Below are positions 50,501-61,481 of a DNA stretch of 64,000 nucleotides, in pieces. The notes below the pieces were generated by a model. That model was not told the origin of the DNA, did not search any database, and saw only the letters and a list, made by a program, of their open reading frames with translations. Numbering within the stretch: position 1 is the stretch's first letter; each line of letters opens with the position of its first letter. Position numbers and translations under genes: made by a program. Source of the stretch: Rachycentron canadum (taxonomy: Eukaryota; Chordata; Actinopteri; Carangiformes; Rachycentridae); the NCBI GenBank assembly GCA_038496675.1, contig CM076654.1:12258039-12322038 (forward strand). The letters run 5' to 3'.

Positions 50501-52981
50501 GAAGGACAGATAGAGAACTAAAAAAAAAATAAGTGCAATGAAAGAAATCTTCAAATTAATGAGGCAAGGTCAGTCACAGAGACAGCAGCTCTTCAAAATG
50601 GGCACAATTAAAAACCACCCATAATAAAAGATAGGTTTGGCTCTGCCTGAGGATAGGTGCTGTGATGAAACCGAACAGTATCTTGTATTTGTGACGACTG
50701 GTATGCATGCCATGTAGTTTACAGAGCAGGGTGAGGAAACTGGGGCACTGAGCTGCATGTATACTAATGGTGTTTGGTTTTGTATTTATGTGACTGGGAA
50801 TACATAGCTGCTGTGTTTCAGTATTTCTCACTGTGCTCCTGCAGTGTAGTGTAACCTCACACCTTAGGAAGCAATATTTACAATCCTTCTGTGTTCATAC
50901 ACAATATTTTACAGGAGAGGTGGAGGAAAGATACAGGCGTTAGTTAGGGATACATTACCTTGGGAGACAGTTTGGATGTGAAGTCTCCTCCGAGGTCATC
51001 CTGTGGTGTGACCAGACCAGAGGAGTTGTACACTTTGATCTTCAAGTTGGGAAGAGGGTCCAAGAGAGGGGAGTTGGTCATTGGGATTTTATCTGACACA
51101 TCATGGAGGGCATACACTGGGCCACGATACATGGCAGCTGCATTTGTTAAGTCAGGGGGAGCCGTCAGCAGATCAGCTACAGGGATAAAGTGAAAGATGA
51201 AGAGAGGAAAGAAAATTGGTAAGTGTGGGGCAGAAAATTTTCATGAAAGCATCAATTTTTATATGAATCCACAGGTGTTCAGCTAAAAGCACATGTTGTC
51301 CAAGATGGTGTCTGGAACAGAGAGGGAGAAGGAAGGCTAATGCGACATACGTCATATTCCCAGCAGTATGAAATGCATGGCTGCAGTATAGGACAGATGT
51401 GTAAAACTTGTAGCAAGATCAGTGAGCAGGAATAAGGGGAGTAAGACGAAGGCAGGCAAGGCTGCTGATAAGGTATCAGTGTCTGGTATGATACACTGCA
51501 GTACACAGGGGCATGACCTGGATCAAGGACTAGTCATGGATCCTGAACAGAGAGACAGAAAAAGAAAGGCAGGGAGAGAAAGGGACAGCAAGAGAGCGGT
51601 AGAGGGAGGGTGTGTCCAGATTTTGAATGTGATGCTTTGAGTTCATCTCCTAGACATTTGAACTTAGAAAGTTTTAATTAGTTTATACTTAAATCTGTAC
51701 ATTATGAAGACTGACTCATATGCCTCATTTGACCTCACTGTGTTTCTAAAGTATGCTGACAGTACAGCTCAGTGCTGTGCTTTAAACTCTTCAAACTTGT
51801 CAGCGACTCTGACTTCACCCACAGAATCAAAGAGGTTGCCACACTTTAATCAAATCACTGTCTATTTTTAAAATGCTAAGCGTGTCAGGATTCAAAAGTG
51901 ACTGACAAAACCTGCTGTGCACATTCACATGTCATGTGTTCACTGACAGTAACAATTGTTCAGACTGATCTACTCGACTTCTGAAGATCGGAGATAGTTA
52001 TGTTATATTTGCATTTACAGATCTCTAAACAATCATTTTAACCTCATTATCAAAATGTAACAATGTCATATACATGTGTTATGCGTGTGAATATAGAGGT
52101 ATGTACTATAATGGGAATAGAACGAGAAAGACATTATACATACAATGCATAGTATAAAATATTCCATCAAACCTTGTAAATCAGTTGTCAAACCAAAAGC
52201 TACATGTGGAAATCTGTCTTAGTAGGAATCAGTCTGTCGCCTGCAGCGGGTTATAAATGCAGCAGTGAGACTCATCTCACCTCTTCCCTTCACTGGTTAC
52301 CAGGGAAGCACAGAGTTGACTTTACTTGTTTTTAAAGCTCTGTTAAAGCTCAAGCATCATCTCTGAACATCCCACCCCCTGTTCCACCTTCAGACCTGAC
52401 ACACATGCTGACCAATCACTGCTCTCACAGGTGAGGACTGAAGGTGGTTGAGCATTTTCAGTTGTAAAGATTCTAAGCTTTTATTCATTTATAAATTTAT
52501 GTGTTTCTATTTGATAATTCCTGTTTTGTGCTACCATAATTTAATTTCACCTGTGAAGCACCTGGTTTGTTGTTCTCTTTAAATGTTCTCTATAAATAAA
52601 TTGACTTAAGTGAGTGTGATGATGTAAATTCTGCTGAACAGCTGCCACTGTGGCAAATTACAGGACCATGGCACATTCATTAAAAAGCCATCATCATCTT
52701 TAATTGTAACATGCTAAAATGCAGTGCAACAGCGGCACAGAAAAGGCAACAAAAGCAATAAAGTCAGAGTAAAGACAGTGATGTCAGCTGCACAGCGTCT
52801 ATGTTAAGTTAGATAACATTAGCCATCGAAAAATTGTGGTGATGTTTCAGGCCAACAGAAGCTGTGGCATTGCTTTAAACAGAGCAATGGGTTGGTCCAC
52901 TTTATTTAATATGTACAGCTGATGTTTGTAATGGTGCAATGTTGACACTTTTCATGTACAGTGCAAAAAAAAGTGCCACAC

Positions 52982-53032
<51 letters not shown>

Positions 53033-54194
53033 CAAGCAGATTCATAAATGAAAGCACATCTGAAACGTGAAATGTGTCTTGCACACCAATAACACGTAGA
53101 CTGTAGCGTTCTCATACATGCACACACTACACATGTTACATCCAGTATACGGGAATTACACAATGTCAGTAGGGACAGATTGAAAAGTCTTTCTGAGATT
53201 CCCTTCATTGCTCATCATGGAAAGGTTAGTGAAAGCCAGGAGGCAAGTGCAGGAACGTATGGTATTGTTAATCAGTACAGTACCCTAATTCATGTGCATG
53301 CAATATTCAGGCTAATTTACAGTATGTTTATTTAGTCATGAAATGCAACTACCTCATTCCTAGCTTTAGCCATCACTCTTCTCTTGACACTCCAGACCTT
53401 ACTGAATTAAATACTGTGGTGGGTTTAATGAGTTCTTCCTTAGAGTAAATATTGATCTGTTGCAGGAAACTCTAACACATTCTTGTAATCAAGTATCTAT
53501 AAGATGTGCAATTAACTTATTGGAAATGCTTCAATGACAAATGAATTGACTTCAGTTTGTTCTATCTGCCAGAATGTTGGCCTCATTTCTTTCTAGGTAA
53601 TTGGTATGTGCTATTGATTGTAATAATAATACAATAATTCAACAGCACTAGCACTAATACAAGTACTAATACTACCAATAATCATATTAATAATACATCA
53701 GGCATTATTATCAAAAAATAATGAAGATTTACATTTCAAACTGAATCAATCAAATGTGTGGCAGGAGCCATCTTACCACAGCCCTTTACAGTTTAACAGA
53801 ATTTGTCTACAGGGATTAAAAACAACTGATGATATTTCTATGTAACAACTCTCTCCCACCAGAAGATCAATATAACAAATATCCAAGACTTAATCTGTAC
53901 TGGGATCAGAGGATGGACATTCCAGCTTTGTTCACACCAGTCTCTTTTTTTTTTTCTTTTGGTTGTAGAGCCTGAAATCCTGTTGTTCCTTCCAAGAACC
54001 CATCCATTCTAATTTGAAAATCCCTCATTATCACCCCCCACCACCACTTAACCCATCCCCACTACACACGCACATCTGTCACCTATCACTCTCTTCCTCT
54101 CTCTATCACCAGGCTGTTTACCCTTAAAGCCAGTGGGTATTCCTGCCAAATCATCCCTGCTGAAATTTAATTAACAGCTAATGGAAAGCCACAG

Positions 54195-54262
<68 letters not shown>

Positions 54263-56623
54263 TGAGAGAGAGAGAGTCAGAAAGTCAAGAGAGAGAGTCA
54301 GAAAGTCAGAGAGAGATTGCAGGGACATAATTCTTCATTAATAGTAATTGGAGATGGTCCCTCAGTGCAGAGTGACAAGCATCCTAATACTTTACTGATA
54401 ATATCATCTAGTCTCCACACAGACAAAGACATACACCCTTGCACATGCACACAGACTCACACAAATGCATGCACACATACACACTTGCTGTGTAGCAATT
54501 TGCACTGCATACTCTCTGACCTCACTCTCTTTTTACTGTATATCATGATATGAATTATAATTGTCCACCCACAACTTACCACATAAACCCACACCCTGAC
54601 CATTTCAGTGGTTTGTTAGAGGTGTTTCAGGGTGTATGGAGTTTGTCGATCTCACCCAGCCGGTTTGACACAAAATCTGTGCGAAGATGTCACTACTTGC
54701 TAAAATGCTATTTTTAATTGACCAAATGTTGATTACCACATATGATGAGTAGCATTTTTATTTTAAATCATCTAATCTACAGATTTGAATGAATGCATTT
54801 GCTTTCGGGCGTTTTTAGAGATTTCAAGCAAAGTGATTTTTGTCACCTATGTGACAAATAATTAAAAAAATCAGATCAGAGTCTGTTCAGAAATGTCATT
54901 CGTGGATTGATACCGGATTCATACCCATTCCTGACATTTCCAGTAAGCTATCAAATGCATGCAAAGTGTATGTGGGGCTCTTGTTGTCTTATAAATTTTC
55001 CAAGAAAGGGAGGAAGAAATGACAATACAGACAGCAGAGAGTGAAACATGTCTCCACTTAAACAGGAAGACAAACAGGGAGGGAGTGTCCGTTGCAGTAG
55101 GAGTCACTGTGACGGGAGAGACGGAGACATAGGTTGGGAAAGACAGAGACATGGAGACGGAGATGCAAAGAGGAGGTTGCTGATAAACAGGAAATGTGAT
55201 TGACCTGAATGTGCAGATGGGAAGGTAGAGAAAGAAAGAATAAGAAAGAGGAGAGTGACGCAGAGAGACTTCTTGATGGAGGAGAGTGGTCTCTGGTAGA
55301 GACTAAGATTAAATTCAAACTGGCAAAAACTGACAGCCGGAGGCCGAGGAAAGAAGCAAAATGATACTGGCATCAAAGCCTAAATTGGACAGAGCAGGTA
55401 GTTGTTTCCCTAGAAGGATGGTCACATCTGTCCGCCTTTGTCCACCTATCCATCTATGTATCTGTCCATAGATCTATCCACATTTACCTATCAATCTGTG
55501 GTTGTGCACAATATGTAATACAACAATTTAAGACAAACACTGTGTCTTTTCTGTGTGAGTCCATATCCTCATCACTCCTGGAGTTGCTATTTTGTTGCAG
55601 ACTGTGCTCTGACCTTCCTGCGTGTTCTCCATGGAGTGGCAACTTACATGGCTAATCAGACCGAATGATTCCTGAATGACGAAACCCCTTTTTCACAGGA
55701 GTACAATCATGAAAAAAAGCAAGTCATTAAGAGTTGTTCCAATTTCAATACTAGGATCACAAACGCCTGATTAAAATAATGAATCAGGATTTACATATTA
55801 TTAGTATTACATAGTATCATATTGCAGATTTTCATTGCATTGACCTATATAATGACAGTTTGTAGAACAGTTTTACATTTACTATACACTTTTCCCTCAT
55901 GTTGTCAAATTTGTACATATGTACAATATGTACATGATATAAGCCGACCGATTACTATATTTTAGTATTTACTATATATATATATATATTTTACATTTGT
56001 ATGGAGGATGATTCTGTCTGATATAAGCAGTTGATCACTGTAACTATAAATACTTGTTGTTTCCACTGTATTCCATTCATGTATTTCTTCATGGATTACA
56101 AAGATTTTAATCTGAACTATGCCATATAACAATGACAGCCATCATATCAGGTTCAGGTATCGAGATTGGTGTCAATGAGAAAATTTACTTTTCTTTAATA
56201 CTGGTTCTTAAAAAATACTATTTAGTAGGAGTATTACAGTTTCTCACCTTCTCATGTGATGTACACAAATACTCCAGGAAACATGTTTTCATGGCTGTTA
56301 AAGGTGCAATAGGCTTGACACTGAAACTCAGCTTTTCAGCCTGATGTTAAGATTGTTTTTAACGTGATATCAGTGTTGTACATGAATATTTTTTCCCTCC
56401 TGGATCAAATGTCATTTTCACAATTCCTTACCTGATCTGGCTGTTTTGATATTGACAGACTGGAAGCCGCCATTCAGCGCTGAGGTGTCGATGATGACTG
56501 AGTCGAAGTCACGGTGTGTCTTGCGGTAGACAAAGAGCGCCACAATGACAGAGATGACCAGGCACATAATCACTGCAATGACAATGCCCACGTACAGCGC
56601 CACATCATCTGTACTTGGAGCAG
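35451..56623 (-). CDS. unc5c: unc5c, netrin receptor UNC5C, 3' half (membrane segment to stop), 10 exons; 5' part outside window
   Basis: Single-pass netrin receptor for axon repulsion that can also act as a dependence receptor. The exons from 5' to 3' on the minus strand are 56623-56432, 51176-50959, 49540-49405, 48742-48655, 45396-45228, 42950-42717, 40966-40817, 40529-40365, 38138-37960 and 35613-35451. They join in one frame to 564 codons after the entry residue. Approximate fragment residues: membrane helix 10-33; MYRGPVYALHD juxtamembrane block near 80; ZU5 domain 172-300 (GGHLIVPNSG to FTTPCY); UPA domain 315-450; death domain 480-555 ([12 protein letters not shown] to AAVLEEMGR). The residue count matches human UNC5C from its membrane segment to its end. 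The Ig and thrombospondin exons are not found up to 64000. DVALYVGIVIAV and PMTNSPLLDPLPNLKIKVYN point to UNC5C rather than the A, B or D paralogs. Confidence 0.95.
35614..37959 (-). other. unc5c: unc5c last intron
   Basis: 2.3-kb intron splitting the death domain. Mostly AT-rich; a more complex, less repetitive block lies near 37300-37450. Confidence 0.8.
37960..38138 (-). CDS. unc5c: unc5c exon, first half of death domain
   Basis: Encodes [40 protein letters not shown] and APQTRGNDWRMLAHKLNLD. The last block is the front of the death domain. The acceptor is ctttccag and the donor gtgaca. Confidence 0.96.
38139..40364 (-). other. unc5c: unc5c intron
   Basis: 2.2-kb intron before the death-domain exon. 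A non-repetitive block at about 38500-38720 stands out from the AT-rich surroundings. Confidence 0.8.
40365..40529 (-). CDS. unc5c: unc5c exon, UPA domain end
   Basis: Encodes EIPFYQVWSGSQRTLHCTFT, LERLSSATTEISCKLCVRQV and EGEGQIFQLSNTLEE; 55 codons, phase 0. The donor gtatga is weaker than the other sites of this gene. Confidence 0.95.
40817..40966 (-). CDS. unc5c: unc5c exon, UPA domain
   Basis: Encodes EVLQMETQMGGKLLDEPKTL, NFKDSTHNLRLSIHD and WKSKLIAKYQ; 50 codons, phase 0. The acceptor is ttgtgtag and the donor gtgaga. Confidence 0.96.
40967..42716 (-). other. unc5c: unc5c intron
   Basis: 1.75-kb intron inside the UPA region; short AC runs near 41930, nothing else recognised. Confidence 0.8.
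42717..42950 (-). CDS. unc5c: unc5c exon, end of ZU5 and start of UPA
   Basis: Encodes DVVVVGEENFTTPCYVQMDS, EACHILTETLGTYCLVGQSM, AAAKRLKLAVFGP and IRVYCLDDTQDALK. Exactly 78 codons in phase 0. The acceptor is ttacag and the donor gtaaac. Confidence 0.97.
42951..45227 (-). other. unc5c: unc5c intron
   Basis: 2.3-kb intron within ZU5. Degenerate CA-rich stretch at about 44535-44785 and a purine-rich stretch at about 44825-44915. Confidence 0.8.
45228..45396 (-). CDS. unc5c: unc5c exon, ZU5 core
   Basis: Encodes PPVEDIQTVLSPVVSCGPPG, ALLTRPVILTIHHCADN and WLIQLKNQLAMGEWE. The SCGPPGALLTRPV block is characteristic of UNC5 ZU5 domains. The acceptor is ttttccag and the donor gtgagt. Confidence 0.96.
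47490..47516. repeat. (TA)n microsatellite
   Basis: Thirteen TA units just before the third gap; TA-rich sequence resumes after the gap at 47771. Confidence 0.95.
47532..47770. other. assembly gap, 239 N
   Basis: Gap inside TA-rich sequence within an unc5c intron. Confidence 0.99.
48655..48742 (-). CDS. unc5c: unc5c exon, ZU5 start
   Basis: Encodes [20 protein letters not shown], then VTVHRKDSLR, the first strands of the ZU5 fold. The acceptor is cctgcag and the donor gtaagc. Confidence 0.96.
48743..49404 (-). other. unc5c: unc5c intron
   Basis: 662-nt intron; a T run at 49020-49035, otherwise nothing seen. Confidence 0.85.
49405..49540 (-). CDS. unc5c: unc5c exon, linker into ZU5
   Basis: Encodes VTQSLLDNSDTMNIRNQSLA, RTRDPSCTAHGSFNNQGG and HLIVPNS, the entry to ZU5. 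The acceptor is ttcctag and the donor gtaaac. Confidence 0.95.
49541..50958 (-). other. unc5c: unc5c intron
   Basis: 1.4-kb AT-rich intron with no recognised element. Confidence 0.8.
50959..51176 (-). CDS. unc5c: unc5c cytoplasmic juxtamembrane exon
   Basis: Encodes ADLLTAPPDLTNAAAMYRGP, then VYALHDVSDKIPMTNSPLLD, PLPNLKIKVYNSSG and FTSKLSPK. This is the conserved linker between the membrane and the ZU5 domain. The acceptor is ctgtag and the donor gtaatg. Confidence 0.96.
52240..52612 (+). mobile_element. 5'-truncated non-LTR retrotransposon (LINE) 3' remnant, Rex1/CR1-like
   Basis: The first part translates to a decayed reverse-transcriptase C-terminus like SHLTSSLHWLPGKHRVDFT, matching the conserved LHWLPV-x-R-I-x-FK block of LINE ORF2 proteins. 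It is followed by a non-coding tail ending ctctataaataaattgactt, the usual 3' end of fish Rex1-type LINEs. Stops interrupt the frame. It lies antisense to unc5c inside an intron. The family name is from memory of the motif, not from a search. Confidence 0.72.
52984..53030. repeat. (CA)n microsatellite
   Basis: Uninterrupted CA run of about 23 units. Confidence 0.97.
54199..54316. repeat. compound (TG)n-(GA)n repeat
   Basis: TG units to 54249, then GA units containing two copies of gagagtcagaaagtca. Confidence 0.93.
56432..56623 (-). CDS. unc5c: unc5c exon with transmembrane helix (first exon in window)
   Basis: Minus-strand reading APSTDDVALYVGIVIAVIMC, then the rest of the helix, basic stop-transfer YRKTHRDFD, and SALNGGFQSVNIKTARS. 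It enters in phase completing a threonine-like codon; the acceptor is gctctag and the donor gtaagg. Confidence 0.96.
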
Positions 56624-59600
56624 CTAGAGCGAACAGAGAGAAGAACAGAGAAATAATGTTAAACAGGCAGATACTGTTAGTGCCAAGTATGCATGAAAAA
56701 TCTTCTGAAGGAAAAAGAAACATTGACAGAAACAGATGTCAATTTCAAGGATGCCTAAGTGAAAAAAAACATCCTAACATCTGATCCCACAACAGCATTC
56801 TGTCTTAAAGTATCTGATGCCTATAATGTAATACAACCCACTTCTGATTGCAGCAGTCTAAGTTAGCTTGACTACCTGTTGTATCTATAGTTTCTGTCAT
56901 TTTTGTGGACATGACCATGTCCTGGCAGGAGTTTGTCAAGCAGCAAGAGGAATAGTGTTATGGGGACATTTGCAACCAAGCATTGAGAATAATCCTGGGA
57001 TCTTTGATGAGTGACTAGCTACAGCGAAAATATGCTTGTCTAGCTCACAGACATATGTATGTCTACGGTCAACCTCTCCTTGACACAATTTCCACCCCTC
57101 TGAGATCAGTTATGATATTGCACACATTAATACACTTACGCAAGTGTGTGTGTGTGTAAATTAAACTTGTACTTTTAGAGCAGTTAGAATTTAGCAGTAT
57201 AGCTGTGAATGTATGTACACTCCAGGCTGTCAGTAAATACATCCTACCACTCTTTGAGACAAACAGTCTGAATGATGAGCCAGGAAACAACAATAACAAT
57301 ACTGAGACACAGATTCTGCGTTGAGACTAAAGTCTGTCATCATCTGTTGGTAGTAAATATTTGGAAGATTACCAGTGTTTTAATTTTTTTTTTATTTTTA
57401 TTTTTTTATATTTTTCCTCTAAACTGCACATATGACACATTTAGTGTCAGTTCAGGGGCTTGTTTGGCTCTGCTTGCCTATCTGTAAAAGTCACCACATG
57501 CCACTGAGCTGCAACTGTGGCATCTCTTATGCAACAGCAGGGCAGTGACGGAGAATACAGCAATATTATTTTATTATTTTATGATTTCAAACAAACTTAA
57601 TATGGCTCTTTGTCATTCTTAACTTGTGCTCAACAATTTCACCATTACTTCAGACCACCTATCACACACAGAGGACAATCTCTATAGGTTCCATTTCAAA
57701 TGAAATTTTTAAAAAGCCCTCCAGCTTGTGTAATATGATAATTTGTCTAGACAGCGGTGGGAAGAGGCAGAGACACCTTTCATAAAAAAACAGAACGGTA
57801 CCAACTCTTAAAATTTAATAAGGCTGTTAATTATTTTACAAGGGTCCTAACATTCTTTTTCAATCCAGCTGAGACTTTAATGGTGTTTGAGTGAGAACAA
57901 TGGTGGATTTGTCATTCATGATCCATATTTTATAACAAAGGAAGGGGCTAAGGAAATTTTAAGTGATGGGTGATGCGAATAGGAAAAGGTATGGGCTACA
58001 CAGAGGAAATGAGGAAAGGATGAGAGGGGACAAGTTAGGAGCAGAGGTGAAGAAAGATGAGGAAATAATGAGAAGGAAAGCCAACATGTGAGGAATATAG
58101 AAAAGAGGACACACAAGCAGATGAAGAGGTAGATGAGATGGGTAGCAAAGAATAGAGAGGAAAGGAGGAGATATGCAGTCGAGATGACAGGAAAACAGAG
58201 ACTTAAGGGTAGTTTAAAAAAAAAGAATAAAAGAAGCATATTAAAAAGCGAATAAAGAAGCAGGGAGGATGAGAGGAAACATGTAGGGCGCAATAAATCA
58301 GGAGACGAGGAAAGGAAGAGGAGAAAGGTGATAACAGCAAAGCAGAGGAAAAACAGGGCATAAGAAGCAGAAATACACTTGAACTTCAAAGCAACAAAAC
58401 AAACAAGCCTACATATTTAAAATGAAAGCGCCTGTGAAACTTTTTGGAGTAAACTCACACTTAAAGCACTCCTCGAATAATCATGTCCTCTGTAGCTAGT
58501 AGGGGGGGATTTGTCTGCAGCTATTACGAAGACGACAGAAAAGTATAGGAATGCTCCTTATAATCCGCCCTTAAAGTTGAGAGGCAGATAACGGGCTTTT
58601 AGCTACAAACAGCCCGAGTCATTTGCTAAAGGATTTGCTGTTGTCGCATCAGAACAAGTTCAGAAAGCATGAACCTGATTATGCGCAGGGGAATCCTTTG
58701 ATGAGGCGCACAGACATTCACACTCACATGTGCCCAAGCATGATACTCACACATACACACATTCTCAGAGGAGAGGTCACTCGTGATGCTGTTAGTTGCT
58801 CATTTACCACTTGAGGGAGCTGTGAACCACTTCTAGTGTCCCGTAGGGAGCTGAGCATGTCCAAAGCATGTCTGCCATAATTAAGTCTGAGACTGTGATG
58901 AACCAAATGGCTCTGGACACTTGGTCCAAGGAACAGAAAAATGTCTTTCTTGTAATACTGTGGTCAAGCAATTGTGGCACAGTACTTTGTGAAGTAACCA
59001 TCTTCACCAATGTCTGAAATGCAATTATGTGAAGAACAAACACACACACACACACAAAAAAAAAAACTTATTTTAACACTTAGAGACGACAGGATTAATT
59101 AATGAGACAAGCATCTATTTTGATGGTAGAAAATAGGCCACATACTTGGTGATTATAGCTTCTCCAGTGTGAGTGTTTTGAACTGATGGGAGCTGAGTGC
59201 TGAACTGCTGGTCACAGAAAAGCAAGACATATCAACATGTCACTGGCCTGTGAAGCTTTAATCAGTATTTTTCACTTTTCACTATTTTAGAGAGAAAATG
59301 TCAATCTGGCAAGGTTAAGAGTTGTAATGTCTTAAATCTCAACCAGTTGATCTTACAATGACGCTGATCTCTACAATAGTTCAACTTTGAGTGTACCCAT
59401 CTAAAGAGGATGGGGGCAGAGGAAACGAAACATTCATAGAAATGATATTTACAAACTCTGATCTTTGTTTCAGAGTTCGTGCTCTTCTCACACAGTGCTT
59501 TGATGCTGTGGAGGGGGGGTTCATTACAGCAGCTCAGATTGCTGCCAAGTATCTGTTCATCACATTGAACTAACTCAATCTAGGTTCACCACCTTTACAT

Positions 59601-61352
59601 CTTCAAAGTTTAACCAGGACAGATTTTGTCTTTTCCTTTTAATGCTGTTGAAAAGATTGCTGTAAATTCCCTAATGCCCTAACTACACCGCTGCACAAAG
59701 TTGCCCTGTTATCAAGGTCCTTGCACTTGCCAAGGGGGAATAGAATTGGATAATCCTCTTAAGTACCAACTCCCTGATCTTAATTATGATCATCATCATC
59801 CTCATCATCTATTAAGGGAATCTTTATCTTGTCTCTGCTTCAACTTGAAGGTCTAACTTCAGAACATTACGGATGCCAGGCAGCCGTATAAAATACTTCT
59901 AAACTTGCTTTTTCCGATCCCATTTTCCTATTGAGTGTTTTGGGACACTGTGGGATAAGTTAACTAGGCTATGGCCTGCTGAGTTCTCCATATATGTGCT
60001 TGTGTGTACTGCGTGTAATGTGATTTATACCAGCAGGCTTAAAAATTCTTTCTTCACTGTCTATCAGTTTAAATCCCATCTCTTTCAGATCCCTCTCTCC
60101 CTCTGTAACTCACACCTCTCTCTCCAACTCCCTGTGTCTCTCTGTCTCCATCTGTTTGATTTGTAGATGAAGGAAACAACATGTCCCATTTGAGCTTCTA
60201 CCTGCCTGAGTAACCTACATACAACTGCTAGATACCAAATGTTTTCTTTTTTCCTTTAAATTCTCACCTTTCTTTCCTCTTAGCACATTTATTTACAAAT
60301 GGTGTTTAAGTAGTAGCAACAACAATATTAGAGACAGTTATTTATCTTGTGTTGAAATCCTACTGTACATCGAAGTACTGCAGAGTAGAGAATAGCCACA
60401 ATGTTGCACACATTATTGAACTATTCATTTCCTGGCAAATTAGTGGCTATGCTACTGAGAGTCATACTAAAATGAGTTGTTCAATCCTCATTATTGTTTA
60501 AATAGACTTTTCAAAGCACATTTTCTTTGGTTGATGGATTTCTTATTCTCTCTCCCACCATTCAAAGACAGAGAATTTTGAAAAAAAGTTGCTGAGAGTT
60601 TAGAATCAAGAAAAAAAAAAAGTACAATGTACCACAGCTTTTCTCAAGCACTCAAGCCCTTTCTGAACTCTGTATGTGTCTTGCTCTTTGGTCTTTCACT
60701 TCATTGTGTTTCTACATGAAAACCAAAGCACTGCACTGGTTGAAAACTACCTATTCTTTTCTTCTTATGTTCTTTTACCGTCTGACAGCCTTTCAGCATG
60801 GGGCTGTCTTTTTCTGACAAGATGGAGGCTGAAAAAGGGACTGAACGTGGGTGTGCACTTTTGACCAAACTCAGATGAATGAATAATGTGTTTGGACCTC
60901 TGTGTATCTGAGTGTGGCCTGAGGCTGCGCTCTGTGAAGCCGGAATGACAAAATCTGCAGTGATAGAATGAGGAAGGAGCCCATGCTGACTAAGTATTGA
61001 TAGGCACACACCTATGTTCATTTTTATGGGCACTCATGCAACCACTGACACTCACAACGAACGCATGGGCAGACACGCACACATGGACACATCCATATTA
61101 ACTTTTATCCAGAAGTCAACTATCTCCTAGTTCTTTTCCTCCCTTCCAGCTGACAAGCAGTTTCATGTCCAGAGCACTCACCCGTGAGCCCGGATAAATT
61201 AGAGTTAGATTAAAAATATGAGCCTCTCAGTGGACACACAAGAAAGGAATTGAATAAATGATAAATCACCTGGGAGGAGAGAGACACATATTCACACATC
61301 CTGCCTGTGACAACTCTCTATAGGAGGGGAAATGTTCTCTTCTAAAGGTCAA

Positions 61353-61481
<129 letters not shown>

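Larger units (their letters stand above)
51177..56431 (-). other. unc5c: unc5c intron
   Basis: 5.3-kb intron between the transmembrane and juxtamembrane exons. It holds a LINE 3' remnant (52240-52612), CA and GT/GA microsatellites, and a purine-rich stretch near 55070-55280. Confidence 0.8.

Noticed and set aside
57916..58389. 157-codon minus-strand frame rich in L, S and F
   Set aside because: It is the complement of a purine-rich tract, where stops are rare for compositional reasons; no domain visible.
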